DNA of 64,000 nucleotides from Tomocerus qinae (taxonomy: Eukaryota > Arthropoda > Collembola > Entomobryomorpha > Tomoceridae): contig CM034546.1 in assembly GCA_020055645.1 (NCBI GenBank), positions 124,641,875 through 124,705,874 of the forward strand, written 5' to 3'. Below, piece after piece: positions 24,425 through 37,192 of this stretch. Numbering within the stretch: the first letter of the stretch is position 1; every line of letters begins with the position of its first letter. Both the position numbers and the translations under genes were made by a program. A model generated the notes under the pieces. It saw only the letters and a program-made list of their open reading frames with translations, searched no databases and had not been told where the DNA came from.

Positions 24425-24810
24425 TATAAAAAAGTAGCGGAAATGGTGAGGCTTTGCGACGTTAAATGACGTTTTAGAGTATTTATCTAATGACCTTTGA
24501 CCTTTTGACCCGTATGACTTGACCTTGATCTGAGTTTACAAATAACCTTTCAAACGAGCTATCTCATGACGTTCTACAATGTTGATAACTAAAGTTACAC
24601 CAATTTTTTGAACCACGCCCACAATCAGGGGGTCTGTCTGATGTTACTTACTGATATATTCAAAAATCTCAGTTTTTATCCCTAGATTACGTTCAGAAAG
24701 TGTGAACTGATTATCCCAAACCGCTCTTGGGTTATCGTCTTACCGGGTCGACAGACAGACAGACAGATCGGCTATTCCTATAAAGAAGCTTCGCTACTTA
24801 ATAAGTAATC
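24425..24810 (-). repeat. Interspersed repeat also present inside the large transposon
   Basis: The part CATGACGTTCTACAATGTTG followed by ATAACTAAAGTTACACCAAT is the reverse complement of sequence near 56400-56460. The neighbouring runs of ACCTTTGACCTTTTGACC match GGTCAAAGGTC there. A (CAGA)n run and TTCGCTACTTAATAAG mark its right end. Class unknown. Confidence 0.55.
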
Positions 24811-25401
24811 GCCTTTTCACTATGCTACAAATACATGGTTGAGGATTGCAGAATTAAATGTATGCTTATACAACTTCACTGATCACTGTCACTAGCAAGA
24901 GGACAGATTTCGAAGAATCACATCCGTTCGTGAAAAACTATTTTGCGATAAAAAAAACAATTGCGAACCTACGAACAATAAAGTTGTGGAAGGTACAATT
25001 TTACAATGAAATGCTAAAACAGATAGTTTGGTACAAAAGTGTGGTATAAGTGTGAGTTATATTTATAATACCTTTATATAACCCACGCATTAAAAGCAAA
25101 ACCTAATCGAGCACAGTGTTGATGCGCATCTGTAGTTTCCTATTATGTGATGGATTGTATAATAATGGATGGGGCAGTAAGTACATGATGATGTATTTAT
25201 GTCTACTGTTCCAGCATTTTCTGCCATTATTTTACAGATATATCCGAAATGAAAAAAACATAGCCCTAGGGATGTAATTACCTGTAAGTTAAAGTGTCAA
25301 TGATATTTTTCTATTTCATTCCCAACTGTTGAGTTGTAAGCATCGACCTTCTTTTTAGAACTGTACTATATTTGCAAATTGCAAATATTTTTTAAATCAG
25401 A

Positions 25402-27113
25402 ATGTTTGATCTAGAAACTTTGCAAATAGCTTCTGTTTTAACCTTTGTGTGCTTCAGTTTCGCAAATGGACACACAATGGGACTGGGATCTTGTCCAAAG
25501 GTAGAGCCCATGAAGGATTTCAACATGGATAAGGTAAATCATAATACATTTTTTGACGGTAAGTTAAATAAGCTTAAGAGAAGGATTTTCTTGAAATAGA
25601 ATGAATTTAGTATTAAAATTGGCTAAATTTTAAGTATCCTCATTATTTTATTCAGTTTAAAATTTTTAGAGTGATATAGGCTCTTAGCAATTTGTCGATT
25701 TAAAATTTTGTCAAATACTACTAATATTTAGCGAATTTAATTAAATAATATTGGATGCATTTGGCAAACAAATTCCGAAGTGAAAATGCCTCTTGCATCC
25801 AGTATAACCTTCATGGCTATTGATTTTCTGATATGTTCACAGTTCATGGGTGAGTGGTTTGTTATACAAAAATTTGCCACATCCAGCTCGTGCATGAAAT
25901 ACAACTTTACTAAAGGAGATGACGGGAAAATGCGACTTGTGCAAACTCGCCAGGTAAATGATTTGCAAAATATTTTATTTTGTACAAAAAAATAGTTAAG
26001 TGCTGGAGGTTTGGCTCTTCCGAGAAGAACCACAAGACTACGACTCAAATCCGCAAATAATTTAATTTCTGTAAGAAGTTGCTATCTCAAAAAGTAATAC
26101 TTGGGTGAAAATATTGTATGTATAGCACTTCGTATTGGATTCAGTGGGTGTGGATCACATTTACACATACACAGGAGCACTGACAGTTCCCGACGCCGAG
26201 CGACCTTCCAGAATGCGTGTCAAATTCCCTTTAAGTTAGTTTCCTATTTTTTGTTCCAAGAATATGTTACAGGATGAGAATACGATTAGAAAATAGTACT
26301 AAATCTTTTTCTATGCATGGTTAAAGATATTGCAGGTGAAGCTGACTTTGTTGTGTATGCCACGGACTATGACAGTTACGCAGGAATTTTTACATGTCAA
26401 AAAATCCTATTTGGTCATACCAGATCTGCTACTATTTTGTCACGCAAATCAAGTTTGGATTCCAGCGTTATACATGAAGTGAGTATTTAACATGCATCTG
26501 GAAAGAAATTAATAAATTGTTATTTTAAATTTTGATTTTGGTAGCTCCGCCAAAGGTTAAGTGATGAAGGAGTAGACCCAGAAGATTTTAGTGTCGTAGA
26601 TCAAGGAAGTTGCATTAAACAATCTGATGCTAGCTTCAATGTCAAAATTGACGACAAAACATTCAAGCCTGGAAATGTTGCCAGCACGGTAGCAAAGGTG
26701 AGCTCAATAACAATATAGAAAATACTTTCCCTTGTTGGGTGCCAGCAAAAATGTATTTTCAAAATTGACAGAATTATCCCCGAATGGGGATTAGTTGATT
26801 TTAAATTCCAATATTACATGATTTGGAACTGTTAATCCGGTAGGTCGCATGGGTGGCCTCTGGGTAGAATTATAATCGCTAAAAATGTGTATATTATCTA
26901 TCTGCGGAGGTCCGAGGAGTTGTTGGGTCCGGATTGGAAAAGGCAGGTGATGTCTTGGGTTCTGGAGTTGCTCAAGCTTCAAATGTAGCGGGAGATTTCG
27001 TACAAAAAGTCAAGGACAAGGTGTCATCATCTAAATCTAAAAAGGAAGGGGAATTGGACGATTTACTAGACCATTCACATTCAGAGGATAATGCGGCTGA
27101 ATTTATGCCATAA
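25402..27113 (+). CDS. Lipocalin, apolipoprotein D-like, six exons
   Basis: Exons 25402-25533, 25843-25953, 26126-26234, 26336-26478, 26545-26697, 26910-27113 join in matching phase to 283 residues. Residues about 7-22 form a signal peptide (ASVLTFVCFSFANG). GSCPKVEPMKDFNMDK|FMGEWFVIQKF holds the lipocalin GxW motif. HFVLDSVGVDHIYTYTGAL, FVVYATDYDSY and LRQRLSDEGVDPEDFSVVDQGSC match the later strands, the second conserved region and the C-terminal helix with its Cys. Lipocalins carry small hydrophobic ligands outside the cell. Odd here is a long extra tail after the usual end: about 85 residues, first Gly/Ala/Ser-rich then lysine/acidic (DKVSSSKSKKEGELDDLLDH). It has an exon of its own. AATAAA near 27125 fits a poly(A) signal. 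Ligand unknown. Confidence 0.75.
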
Positions 27114-28602
27114 AATTTCTTACAATAAAAATTGAAATACTTTATTTGCTAAATGTAAAAAATATGAAGAACTGACATCATCTATACAATAATATTACAA
27201 TGCTATGATTGAACATTTTTCTCTGTGAATAAAAAATTCTGTAGTAGTAATTATAATTAGCGATGTTTACTAATTAATTGGCAAATCGAAACATGCATAA
27301 AGCACAATTTATAGTTTAGAATATTTTCGGTTGAAGTAAGGCAGTGGTTACAGGATTGTAATTCTATTATTAATCATTATCCATGCAGGATAATGAATCA
27401 AGTTCCTGAGTAGGATCATTGAGCTGTTTTTATACTTGTGTGTAATGCAAATATTTTGGTAAATTACACAGGAAGTCCTAAAGAAGTTAAGATACAGATT
27501 TTCGTAGGAAAAACATACAGATAGACGTATACGTGACAGATAGGTTTGTATAGACTAAGTAAGCAATTTTCTGGACACATCTCTTATCGTAAGGGCAGTT
27601 GGCCACAGTAGTGTGTCCAGAAAATTGTTTACTTCGATTGAGCTTCGGACAACCTTGGAAATACGGTAGTCGGATTCAGTACGTTAATGTAATCATCAAC
27701 ATAGTAATATTACATCATCCACAACATCTGCAGGTACTGTACAAGTATCCGTTTAGGTACATTAAGTCTAACTACTACATGTATGTACTATTAATGCAGT
27801 TGCAGGTATGTTTAGATTATATCTGTACAGGATCTTCGCATATGAATTACATATATGTAATTATCAAAAGAGATAAAGCTTCATTAAAGCAAGAGGCTTC
27901 TTCTTTTACGCCGTAAATGTTTATTGCCATCATTTAATGTAATTCACAGCAAAAAGTATTTGATGGAATAACAATTCTTTGGAAATTGGGATGGAATAAA
28001 TATTATTAAATATCTATTCAGCAGGCGTTAATGTTCCATTGTTCTAGTATTAATTATTCAGAAAAGTTAAAGACTGAATCAATATGGGTGTAGTTCAAAG
28101 TATACACAATTGTTCACATTCATGTCCATGCACACTTCATAGTATTTACAAGTCTTTATTACGGAAAACAGATGTAAAGATTAGTATGCAAAATGGGCAA
28201 TAAATAAATATGAATTAGGTACTAAGAATTGCTGAAAGTTCAAAAATATGGATTTATTATAGAGATAATTTTATGTAATTAATTATAAGAAATAAAGAAA
28301 AATATGAAATGTGATGATAAATAAAACTATCTGTAATTATTTATCTCAAACTAGGTGTATATACCTACCAAAATAAATGATTAAAAGTTGCAACATTTCC
28401 TATTTGCATAGCTCGTTTCATTCAAAGTACTCATTAACAATAATTAATTTAAAAAAAGGTACCTATATAGTTTTGAATCGAAAATTAAAATAGTACCTTA
28501 CCATTGAATTCACAGAAAAATAGTATATTCACTCTCACTTTTTTACTAAATACTTGAAAAATAAAACCTTTTCAAAACCGCAGGTGCAAATTACACCTGT
28601 AG
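27114..28602. other. Intergenic, nothing recognised
   Basis: AT-rich with only short chance frames. TTCGGTTGAAGTAAGGCAGTGG near 27330 resembles the end of the small MITE at 40211-40352. Confidence 0.5.
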
Positions 28603-29379
28603 TTATTTATAAAGTACGGGAGCAAGTCCAGCTAAGTCAGGAGATCCATAGCCACCAGCATAGCGCGGTGTAGCCCAGCCATTGTTGACTCCATAATGTT
28701 TGAGAAGAGGAACCCCTTGAGCAATTCCGACACTTTTAACAGCTACAAGAGGCACAGGTTGACCCCATCCGCCTTTGCCGTAAGTGCCGTAGCCATAGGC
28801 GGGAGCGTGAGCAGTATTCCAGCCATAGCCATAATTGTGAGTTAATGGTGCGTGTTGTCCCCATCCGTTGTAATTGATAGGCACAGGAGCTGCTTTTCCC
28901 CAGCCAATATTAAGAGCTTTTTGAAGAGGGACTGCTCTTACCCATCCGTTAGTTGGATCAGGTTGACTCCAGCCAGAATTGTAAATTGGAACTGGAGGGG
29001 CTTTCCCCCAACCGTCGTGTAGAATATTGGCGGCTTTTCCCCACCCGGGATTGTATGTTATTGGAACAGGAGCGACCTGACCCCAACCAGCATTGTAAAT
29101 TGGAAGTGGCGCCACTTGTCCCCAACCAGCATTCAGCGCTACAGGAACTTCTTTATAAATTGGAGCAGAACCCCAACCACTTCCAGTAAAGTAAGAATAG
29201 CTGTGACTGGGAAATGAATGACCCCAACCGTTATGTTTGGGTAATGTCAATAGGGCGTTATTCCAACCAAAACCAAGTCCCCCAAAAGTGTGTCCCAAAG
29301 GCAACTGTTCTCCGATGATCACAGCACTATCCGAAGCGCTGGCTACGGCCACAGCCGCAAAGAAACTGACGAATTTTAT
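28603..29379 (-). CDS. Main exon of a secreted GWG-repeat protein
   Basis: The minus-strand exon opens after TTTCAG (29380-29385) with IKFVSFFAAVAVASASDSAV, the core of a signal peptide, and ends VLYK then TAA. The starting Met must lie on a short upstream exon, a layout common in arthropod cuticle and silk-like genes; I could not place it. The 258 residues after the splice carry about twelve repeats of the type YNxGWGQxAPVPI (GWG or GWx with Pro and a valine/leucine pair), spaced 12-25 residues. There are no cysteines in the repeats. It is probably a structural extracellular protein (cuticle, glue or silk-like). No chitin-binding R&R consensus is visible, so cuticle assignment is tentative. 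The open frame on the opposite strand is its shadow. Confidence 0.6.
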   Translation of the reverse strand: MKFVSFFAAVAVASASDSAVIIGEQLPLGHTFGGLGFGWNNALLTLPKHNGWGHSFPSHSYSYFTGSGWGSAPIYKEVPVALNAGWGQVAPLPIYNAGWGQVAPVPITYNPGWGKAANILHDGWGKAPPVPIYNSGWSQPDPTNGWVRAVPLQKALNIGWGKAAPVPINYNGWGQHAPLTHNYGYGWNTAHAPAYGYGTYGKGGWGQPVPLVAVKSVGIAQGVPLLKHYGVNNGWATPRYAGGYGSPDLAGLAPVLYK

Positions 29380-31693
29380 CTGAAATTTCAAAAGGGTTAC
29401 AAAAATTATTTTTATTCCAAGAAGTGACAACCAAGTGATAAAAGGGGTTTATAAACCGATAATTTTCAACATAAATGGGTTTTAACCTTCTACTGCTACT
29501 GCTCGGTAAATGTTTGGACTAACATGAATTAATGTTACTGTAGACACTTTTGCTACTTCTGACTTCAAGTTTCCCTGGGGAGACTACTAGACTTTATTGT
29601 ACATATTTCAAAATGACAAATCGACTTACACGAAGTACTAAGTTCACTATTATACGTTGTAAGCTTGAAATAACATTGAATTTTTTATATTTAATTAGAA
29701 TTTCAAGGCCAAGTGGATTAAAAATTACAAAAAGGTTTTAAAAGTCCTTTTCCTTTTTTTATTCTCTGTGAAAATTATTTTCAGTCTTTGCCACGATTCG
29801 TTCTTTTCAGACATGGCATTAATTTCTTATTTCAAGGAATTTTTCTTGAAAAATGAAATATTTGAAATCAATGAAATATTTCGTGAAATATTTCAAAAAT
29901 TTCACCTATTTATTTCCGAGAAATATTTTAAGTGCCATGTCTGGTTCTATTCATTTTTTGCATTGCTTCGTCAAGTTGGGACCATGTCTTCCCTTTCATT
30001 TTTTTTACTTTTCAACATGGATTTAATTTTACTAAAAACTACTACTAATATTTACATACGTACCGATATACTGATAATTGCTTTTCGATTGTCTCAACTA
30101 AACAAAATGAAATGATGAACCGATTTATTATGATCACGGCTTAAAAATGATAATAAAAGTTAAATAAATATAAAAAATTAAACAAACCATTATTGAATGT
30201 GATGTCGTTCAAGAAATGTTGCACATAATAAGATTCACTGTGAAAATTTGTAGATTGTGTGAAGATAAAATTAGTCCAAACAAAGAAACACTTCGTCTTC
30301 TATTTATTATGATGCTTTATCTTCGCAGTTATGACTATGGCTCGTGGCTTGAAGATAGATAATACTACTGGACATGCATTTGTTTATGTTTGGGTTATTT
30401 ATAAGGTAGAATAGAACTTGGCGTCACAAAGAGCGGCATCATAAGTGGTGAGGTACAATATAGAATGGATAAGATTTGTTTATTAACAAAGTCAGTATTA
30501 AGACGAACAAAGGAAATGTCTACTTACTAAGAGAGTGTTTATTCCATTAGAAAATTAATGTATACATCACATATAATAAATGTTTTAATAGAAATAAAAG
30601 TACATGTTACACATAATATTTATCATAACAAAGATGATCTGACTGTTATTGAGATAACTGCGAAGATATCTTAAGTAGTACGTAATAGCAACAATTACAT
30701 AGAGTTAGTATCGAAAGGATGGGGATATGGTCAAGGATAGAACTGTTAAAACTGCAATATTGCATAGAGATTTAGAGATAACCGTTTGTTATTTACTATC
30801 AAGCTATACTAACCAAATCTCAGCTTCTTTATTCTTTAGAAGCTAGTAAGCTTTCAAACTAGCTTTAGTCGAGATATGATACTCGTTTCTGGATTGCTAC
30901 TTTGTTTTCGATGCTTGGAAGCAAAGATATTTAAACAAAATGAAATTCCTAGTTTCAATTATGCATTCCTATTTGGACGCCTCTGGAGTTTTCATTTATG
31001 GGAATGCTTTTCCTTTTCAGCTGCTACTTTTTTATTTAGGGCTTATAGACATTGTCTAAAAGCCTGTTAGTCATTCAAATAAGCAATAAAAATAAAAATT
31101 GAAATCCCTTTTAATTTCACTATTAACAAATCGATCTTATAGTTATTAATGATTAATGTCTAAAAAATAAATGTTTTTCAATTATCAACTACAATAGTAT
31201 TAATACAACTAAATAGGTAAAGTAAAATATTTTACGCCCTTTGGAAGTCATCAAATAATAAAACAAATTATGTTAGTATATATTACTATTAGTACGTTCC
31301 AGTTCCAAATGTACAAGAAACTGCGGAATAAAGGATTTTATTTTCAATAGTACCTATAACCACTAAACACATACTTTTAACTGATTACCATTAGTTCTGA
31401 TGTATGTTTTTTGTCCTTTATGGAGGACCAGCTAGATTGCTAGCTGAATAAAGTGTGACAATAAAAAGGTTTGAAATTAAATACTATCAAACTATCAATG
31501 ATCATTTACAAGCACGTATCCAAAGGGGGGCGCCCTACTACCTATGTTTCCAGAAAAAGACGACTTTTTTGTCAAAAAAGGTTAAAAACCCTAAAACTTT
31601 TCGCGCCTTGCACCAATATGCCATAACTTTACAAATATTTTGGTGCGCCTCCTTTAGATCAAATTCCTTGATATATGTGCTTCATTATTTACA
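29380..31693. other. Intergenic upstream of the GWG gene
   Basis: It should contain the first exon and promoter of the GWG gene, not resolved. About 29835-29925 is a low-complexity run rich in GAAATATTT. From about 31290 to 31500 the DNA matches that downstream of the second lipocalin copy (34785-34995), so the tandem duplication includes the 3' flank. Confidence 0.45.
31500..31690. mobile_element. MITE of the GCACGTATC family, copy 1
   Basis: Left end ACAAGCACGTATCCAAAGG; the right side (CCTTGATATATGTGCTTC) is roughly inverted. It is related to 42100-42274, sharing GTCAAAAAGGTTAAAAA and TTTCGCGC. It is absent at the matching place after the second lipocalin copy (about 34995), so it is a private insertion. 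Confidence 0.6.
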
Positions 31694-32644
31694 TCATTTT
31701 TGATTGGTGTTGTCACAGTTTTCGTATAGGGAGACGTAATCTTCAGGGTCAAATCCTCTTGATTCGATTTCTTTTAGTGCTCGAGTCCTGTCATCTTCTG
31801 AAAGGGGGTTTCTTATGGAAGGTAGAGACCATCCTACTTTTCCGTTGTTCAAACAGTAAACCACAATGTGAAAGTTATGTTCGTTTTTCGGACCAAAATA
31901 TGTTACATGGACTTTTGCAGTTTCTCCTGAAAGATTTGTATAGCAATGATTATTGTATTTATTGCAGATAATATACCTCTAGAAAAGCAGTTGTTTGTTT
32001 TAAAGCAGTAGCAATTACATTATTGCGTAAAAAATATTAATGCAAAGAAGTTTCAATGTAAAAAATAAATGAACTCACTGTAATCAGGATTTACGTTACT
32101 TGTAAATTCGCAAGTAAGATCTCCTTCAGAAATTAAACAGTTTCTTGTATAGGTGAGGTTTCCGAATCCGTGATAGTAACCTCCAACAGAAGTTTTAGTA
32201 TTCCCAAAGACAGTTTTGGCACAAATGCCTGAGTAATCTTCGTTTTCTGCAACATCCCTCCCTTTCAGAAGTTGGGCGAAATGAGTACGAAATGCTCGGT
32301 TGCCGAGAACAAAGTGCGCTCCTTCTGCAGGATAATTGTCCTGTAACTAAATTGATTTAATTAGAACAAATCATTTAATTATTTATTTATCAAATGCATG
32401 AATTTATTATATAATATGCAGTTAAAATTAAAATATTGGAAATTATTCTCTATTTTACCGAACTCGTTAAAATACGATGACTTACCCAAACAGGATCAAA
32501 TGTTGCATCTTTTTTAGGATTTTTGCAGATCTCTGTATTTTGCTTAAAAACATTACGGGACTCTATTTCTCCAATTAGTGCAAAAATTAACAACAGAAAT
32601 GAAATCTGAATTAAGTGGCTTGCTAATTCAAAATAGATTGCCAT
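31694..32644 (-). CDS. Secreted lipocalin-like protein, tandem copy 1
   Basis: Three minus-strand exons: 32486-32644, 32079-32346, 31694-31926, phases 0 then 1, 219 residues. A signal peptide (LIQISFLLLIFALIGEIES) is followed by six cysteines and two strongly conserved stretches: YSGICAKTVFGNTKTSVGGYYHGFGNLTYTRNC, and after the second intron HNFHIVVYCLNNGKVGWSLPS and ALKEIESRGFDPEDYVSLYENC. The last part resembles the C-terminal strand, helix and Cys of lipocalins, and the ApoD-like gene at 25402 has a comparable LRQRLSDEGVDPEDF...C. The usual N-terminal GxW is not obvious, so membership is probable, not certain. The copy ends NTNQK; its partner ends NPC. Confidence 0.65.
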
Positions 32645-35000
32645 TATTGCAAATTTATAATCTTATTCACAGCAAAATTACTGTAAAATTATCAAGACAA
32701 AGAGCACTAATGGTATATAAACAAATAATAAGTGAGCAGCCTTGAGTTCCACCTTTAATATTTTCCCATTTTCAAGCAAAAAAATTCAAATGCTGCCATG
32801 CAGAACCAAAGTAGCACATTTTAATGCGTAAACAAACAATATTATGCATCCTGGCTATAGAAACTTATGTGAACCTCAATATGAATCAGAAGTCAGAGCG
32901 CAGAGTAGCGATGTGTATTAGTATTATCATAATATTAATAATGATTATTATATTATCAATAAGCTAATTGTGGATCAGTGCATAAAGTCTGAAGTGTTGC
33001 GTGTGGTGGACATCGGGTAAACTGCTTTGGGGTACATTATTAAAAACATTTGTATGTACGAATGAGAATGTCTTCATATAGTGCAAGCCACTAGGCCACT
33101 ACGTTTCAAAACAGAATGGCCACGTTCTGCTTGCTCTTAGACAGTTCAGTTCTGTATTGCTAGGCCGTCGTAGGGTTATTTCAAAATGTATTATTAGCAA
33201 CACAGTTTGGTTTATTTGCTAAATATGCTACACTAGTTGAATCCTAGCACATAAAATGTGCTAGAAAAATGTTGAAATCAGTAAATTTCTAGCGATTGCG
33301 CATTTGCCCGAATTTCATAGACCGTTGGTTATTTATTGCATCAATTTTTGATGCCTAAACGTGTTGAAATGTAGAACAAGCTCAGTAGTGATAGTCTAGT
33401 CTTTACTCATTAATTACAAAATATTACGGATATACAAACTTTTATACAAGAATAGTGAAAGAATTCCATGCGCATGTTCTACTTTACGTTTATGTAGAGT
33501 AAAGATTCCATCCAGATGGAACTTATGAAGAGGATGGAGATGGCTTTTATGCATACACGCTTGCGCGTTTTAACAACAAAGTATGATAAAATTATTAAAT
33601 TAAGTACACTGTTGTGCGACGAGACGTGGTAGTAGAAACTTCTTCCTTCAAATACCGTGTCTTCTTTTATTTGTTTCAATTATTCAAAACAATTTTATCT
33701 GATTGTATATATAGTTTTACTCGTTCTGTCTGTTCGAAAATTCCTGTTCACGATAACTTTCGACCGGTTGAAAATTTAAAGAGTCCCGCTCAAATTGAGC
33801 TAGACTGTTTAAATTTTCAGGGTACTACAATCTACAAGTAAATACGGAGGCCACGTTCGTGAAAGGCCAAAATCGGTGACACCCCCTGAGTGGGGGAAGA
33901 ATTCAAAAATTAAAAATAACTCAAAATCGACGCAACTATTCGATTTTATTCATCCTAAACCATCGTGTAAAAGCTTGTTTTCAATATACTAAAAGCCGTT
34001 ATTGAAATTGTAGATCGCACTAATAATGTATTATATGTCTTATTTCAAAACAACTATAATTAATATTGTAATCGGGTTAGTACGAAGGTGCAGGGAATAC
34101 ATGCAACTTTTATGCTGTTGAAAATGATAATCATCGGTCTGTCCATGAATTTTAGGAAATGTGCAATCGAATCGCTAGAAAATATTCAACGTTATTCTAG
34201 CACTTAGTGCTAGGTTTTCAGCTAGTATTGTATAATTGTACAATATGAAAATTATTTACCTTAAATTCAACTGTTATATAGAGAGACAGAAATATATGTT
34301 TGGCAATTAAAGTTAATTTACTTTACATCTTATATTTCTACTGCACAGATATGATTTAGTTTAGGTTGATTTTATTCCTTTCTCTTCAATGTTTCTTTAA
34401 TACAGTGCATAAATAAAACGAACTTTGCAAACATACATAACAGAAATTGTCTCAAGTCCCTTATATAGAGATTTTCTTCGTAGAGAACGAAGATTTTATT
34501 AAAACATAGAAAATAGAAACTTATTTGTACACACTATCGACTGACTCCACTTCCTTGAAATTAAGAAATTCTTGATATGATTATTCTTTTTCTAAGCCAC
34601 AAATTTCATGTCCATTTTTACTTAATTTTAACAAAGATCAAAATTGCAAATAAAACTTGGAAAAATAATTTAAAAAAGAAAAGTATCTTAAAGAATAAAG
34701 TTTTCTCAGTTATCTACTACTAAGTATTCCATTTTATCCTCTAGAAAGTAACAAGACAGTATAATATAGTAATTTGTTTACATTATTAGTATGTTCCAGT
34801 TCCAAGTGTTCTGTGAGGAAACTGGAATTAGAGGATTTTATTTTGTACACATTAACACTAAGAAGATAATGTTATACTTATCTGTTTATCTGTACCATTA
34901 TTTCTGTTGTATGTTTTGTATTCTTTGTGGAGAACCAGCTAGATTGTTAGCTGAATTAAGTATGACAATAAAAAGGTTTGAAATAAAATACTTTCAATTA
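32645..35000. other. Between the lipocalin copies; mostly repeats
   Basis: The first about 250 bp upstream of copy 1 are similar to the DNA upstream of copy 2 (35969-36180 and 36368-36500), so the promoter is duplicated. A terminal-inverted-repeat element occupies 33233-34225. No gene seen. Confidence 0.55.
33233..34225. mobile_element. CTAG-ended TIR element, ~990 bp
   Basis: About 95 bp at each end are inverted copies: CTAGTTGAATCCTAGCACAT with TTTCTAGCGATTG and CATAGACC, against their complement at 34130-34225. Next to each end is a short hairpin AGCACATAAAATGTGCT or AGCACTTAGTGCT. No open frame of note. Another single end of the family lies at about 38620-38690. Confidence 0.65.
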
Positions 35001-35968
35001 TTAGCATGGGTTGTCACAGTTTTCGTATAGGGAGACGTAATCTTGAGGGTCAAATCCTCGTGATTCGATTTCTTTTAGTGCTTGAGTCTTGTCTTCTTCT
35101 GAAAGGGGGTGTTTTAACGAAGGTACAGACCATCCTACATTTCCGTTGTCCAAACAGTAAACCACAATGTGAAAGTTGTGGTCGTCTTCCGGAGCAAAAT
35201 ATGTTACATGCACTTTTGCAGTTTCTCCTGAAAGATTTGTAGAGCAATAATAATTGTATTTATTTATTGCAGATAATATTACTCTAGAAAAGTTGAAAAT
35301 TTAGTACTATTTCAATTTTTTATTTGTTTTAAAGCAGTTACAAATAATAAGTAAAATAATATTAATACTTGTAAAGTAGTTTCAATGCAAAAAAGAAATA
35401 AACTCACTGTAAGCAGGATTTGCATTACTTGTAAATTCGCAAGTAAGATCTCCATCAGAAACTGAACAGTTTCTTGTATAGGTAAGGTTTCCGAATCCGT
35501 GATAGTAACCTCCAACAGAAGTTTTAGTATTCCCAAAGACAGTTTTGGCACAAATGCCTGAGTAGTCTTCGTCCTCTGCAACATCCCTCCCTTTCAGAAG
35601 TTGGGCGAAATGAGTTCGAAATGCTCGGTTACCGAGAACAAAGGGCGTTCCTTCTTCAGGATAATTGTCGTGTACCTAAATTGATTTAATTAGAACAAAT
35701 CATTAAATTATTTATTTATCGTGAATCGTGAATGAATATAATATAGTTGAAATTAAAATATTGGAAATTATTCTCTACTTTACCGAACTCTTTAAATATG
35801 ATGACTTACCCAAACAGGATCAAATGTTGCATCTTTTTTAGGATTTTTGCAGATCTCTGTATTTTGCTTAAAAACATTCCGGGACTCTATTTCTCCAATT
35901 AGTGCCAAAATTAACAACAGAAATAAAACCTGAATTAGGTGGCCTGCTATTTCAAAATACATTGCCAT
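35001..35968 (-). CDS. Secreted lipocalin-like protein, tandem copy 2
   Basis: Exons 35810-35968, 35408-35675 and 35001-35227, with the same sites and phases as copy 1, 217 residues. The start used is the ATG at 35966-35968, giving MAMYFEIAGHLIQVLFLLLILALIG as signal peptide. The six cysteines and the blocks YSGICAKTVFGNTK and FHIVVYCLDNGNVGWSVPS are kept; it ends ENCDNPC. Introns 1 and 2 are near the sizes seen in copy 1. Both copies look intact, so this is a young functional tandem duplication of about 3.3 kb spacing. The lipocalin assignment rests on the C-terminal half. Confidence 0.65.
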
Positions 35969-36180
35969 TATTCCCAATTTATAATCTTATTCACAACAAA
36001 ATTATTCTACAATGATCAAGACAAAGAGCATCAGCAAATGATATATCAACAAATAAAAGAATAGCCTTGAGTTTTACCTTTAATGTCTTCACATTTTAGA
36101 GCAAAAACAATGTAAATGATGCCATGCAGAACCAAAGTACCGCATTTTATATGTAATACAATATTGTGCATCCTGGCTAT

Positions 36181-36367
36181 CAAAGAATAAAAAAGGCACT
36201 TACTACTTTTTTAAAAGCAGTACCTTTTACCTTATTATGTACAAAGTGGAAGTAAATGGAGCACGTCGATACATCAAAAAAGGTAAAAAGGCAAAAAAGG
36301 ACTGTTTATTAAAAGCTTACTCTTAACTTTTTTATAAAAAAGCAAAAAAGGTCGTTTTTGTTCCCTG
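36181..36367. mobile_element. hAT-like MITE upstream of lipocalin copy 2
   Basis: The left end is degenerate (CAAAGAATAAAAAAGG) and the right end is TTTTTGTTCCCTG. Flanks CTGGCTAT and ATGGATAT look like an 8-bp duplication with two changes. Lipocalin copy 1 has the unoccupied site (CTGGCTATAGAAACTTATG, near 32860). Confidence 0.65.
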
Positions 36368-37192
36368 ATGGATATACACTTATGTGAACCTCAATATCAA
36401 TCAGAAGTCAGAATAGGAAAGTATATTACCTAATTATCATAATATAATGATAATTATTATTATAATATTATCATTAAGTTAATTGCGGATGTTTGTATAA
36501 AGTCTGAAGTTTATGATGTCACTCATAATCATAATAAATAAAGCTGATTGCACCTATATGTCGCATCCGGACACGAACCGACAAAATTTGGACTCAGTTG
36601 GCCTAAACTGGATCATCACTGGTTGGACTTTATGATGAACAAAAGTCTGGTTGGCTTGAACTTTTGAACCTAAAGGTTTAAGTAGATGATCATTAAAATG
36701 ACCACGTGGACCATTTTTTCTTCTTTCATCATTCAATTTCAATTTTCAAAATATTTCCAGGGTGGCTTTTCCAATGTTTTTCAATTGGTTGTACATTTTT
36801 GTTTGACCTACTTTTCACTGTGTTTTAAAACAGACAAGACAATGCATTCTCAAGTCTCAAGTTGGAAATCGGTCAAGAATCTTAAGGATCATGAAATATG
36901 TAAGATAAAATAAGAATGACGAAGTGGTAGTTTGTTTTATGAAAACAGGTAATGTAAATTAAATCAAAAACTTGTCACGTAGTATCGCTTTACTTAGATA
37001 TCAAGGACTGTTAATTCTCCGTTTTCTACCCGCGCACATCCGGTTTAAAACTCAATCAAATCGAAATAAATGTTTTTGTTATGCATCATGAATTATTTGA
37101 TCAGATAATTCACCTATTGAGTCTTGTGTATTTATATAACCCCATCATTGTTTAGTTGGTTAAATTGTCAACCTTTACAAACTATTAAACCA
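36368..37192. other. Intergenic, nothing recognised
   Basis: The first about 130 bp are similar to DNA upstream of lipocalin copy 1. The remainder is AT-rich without coding signal. Confidence 0.45.

Larger units (their letters stand above)
22286..25401. other. Intergenic, repeats only
   Basis: No gene was recognised. It holds a direct duplication (about 23215-23400 and 23450-23640) and an interspersed repeat at about 24425-24810. The rest is AT-rich. Confidence 0.5.

Noticed and set aside
29768-30115. 115-codon Phe/Ile-rich frame
   Set aside because: AT-rich low-complexity DNA; composition explains it.
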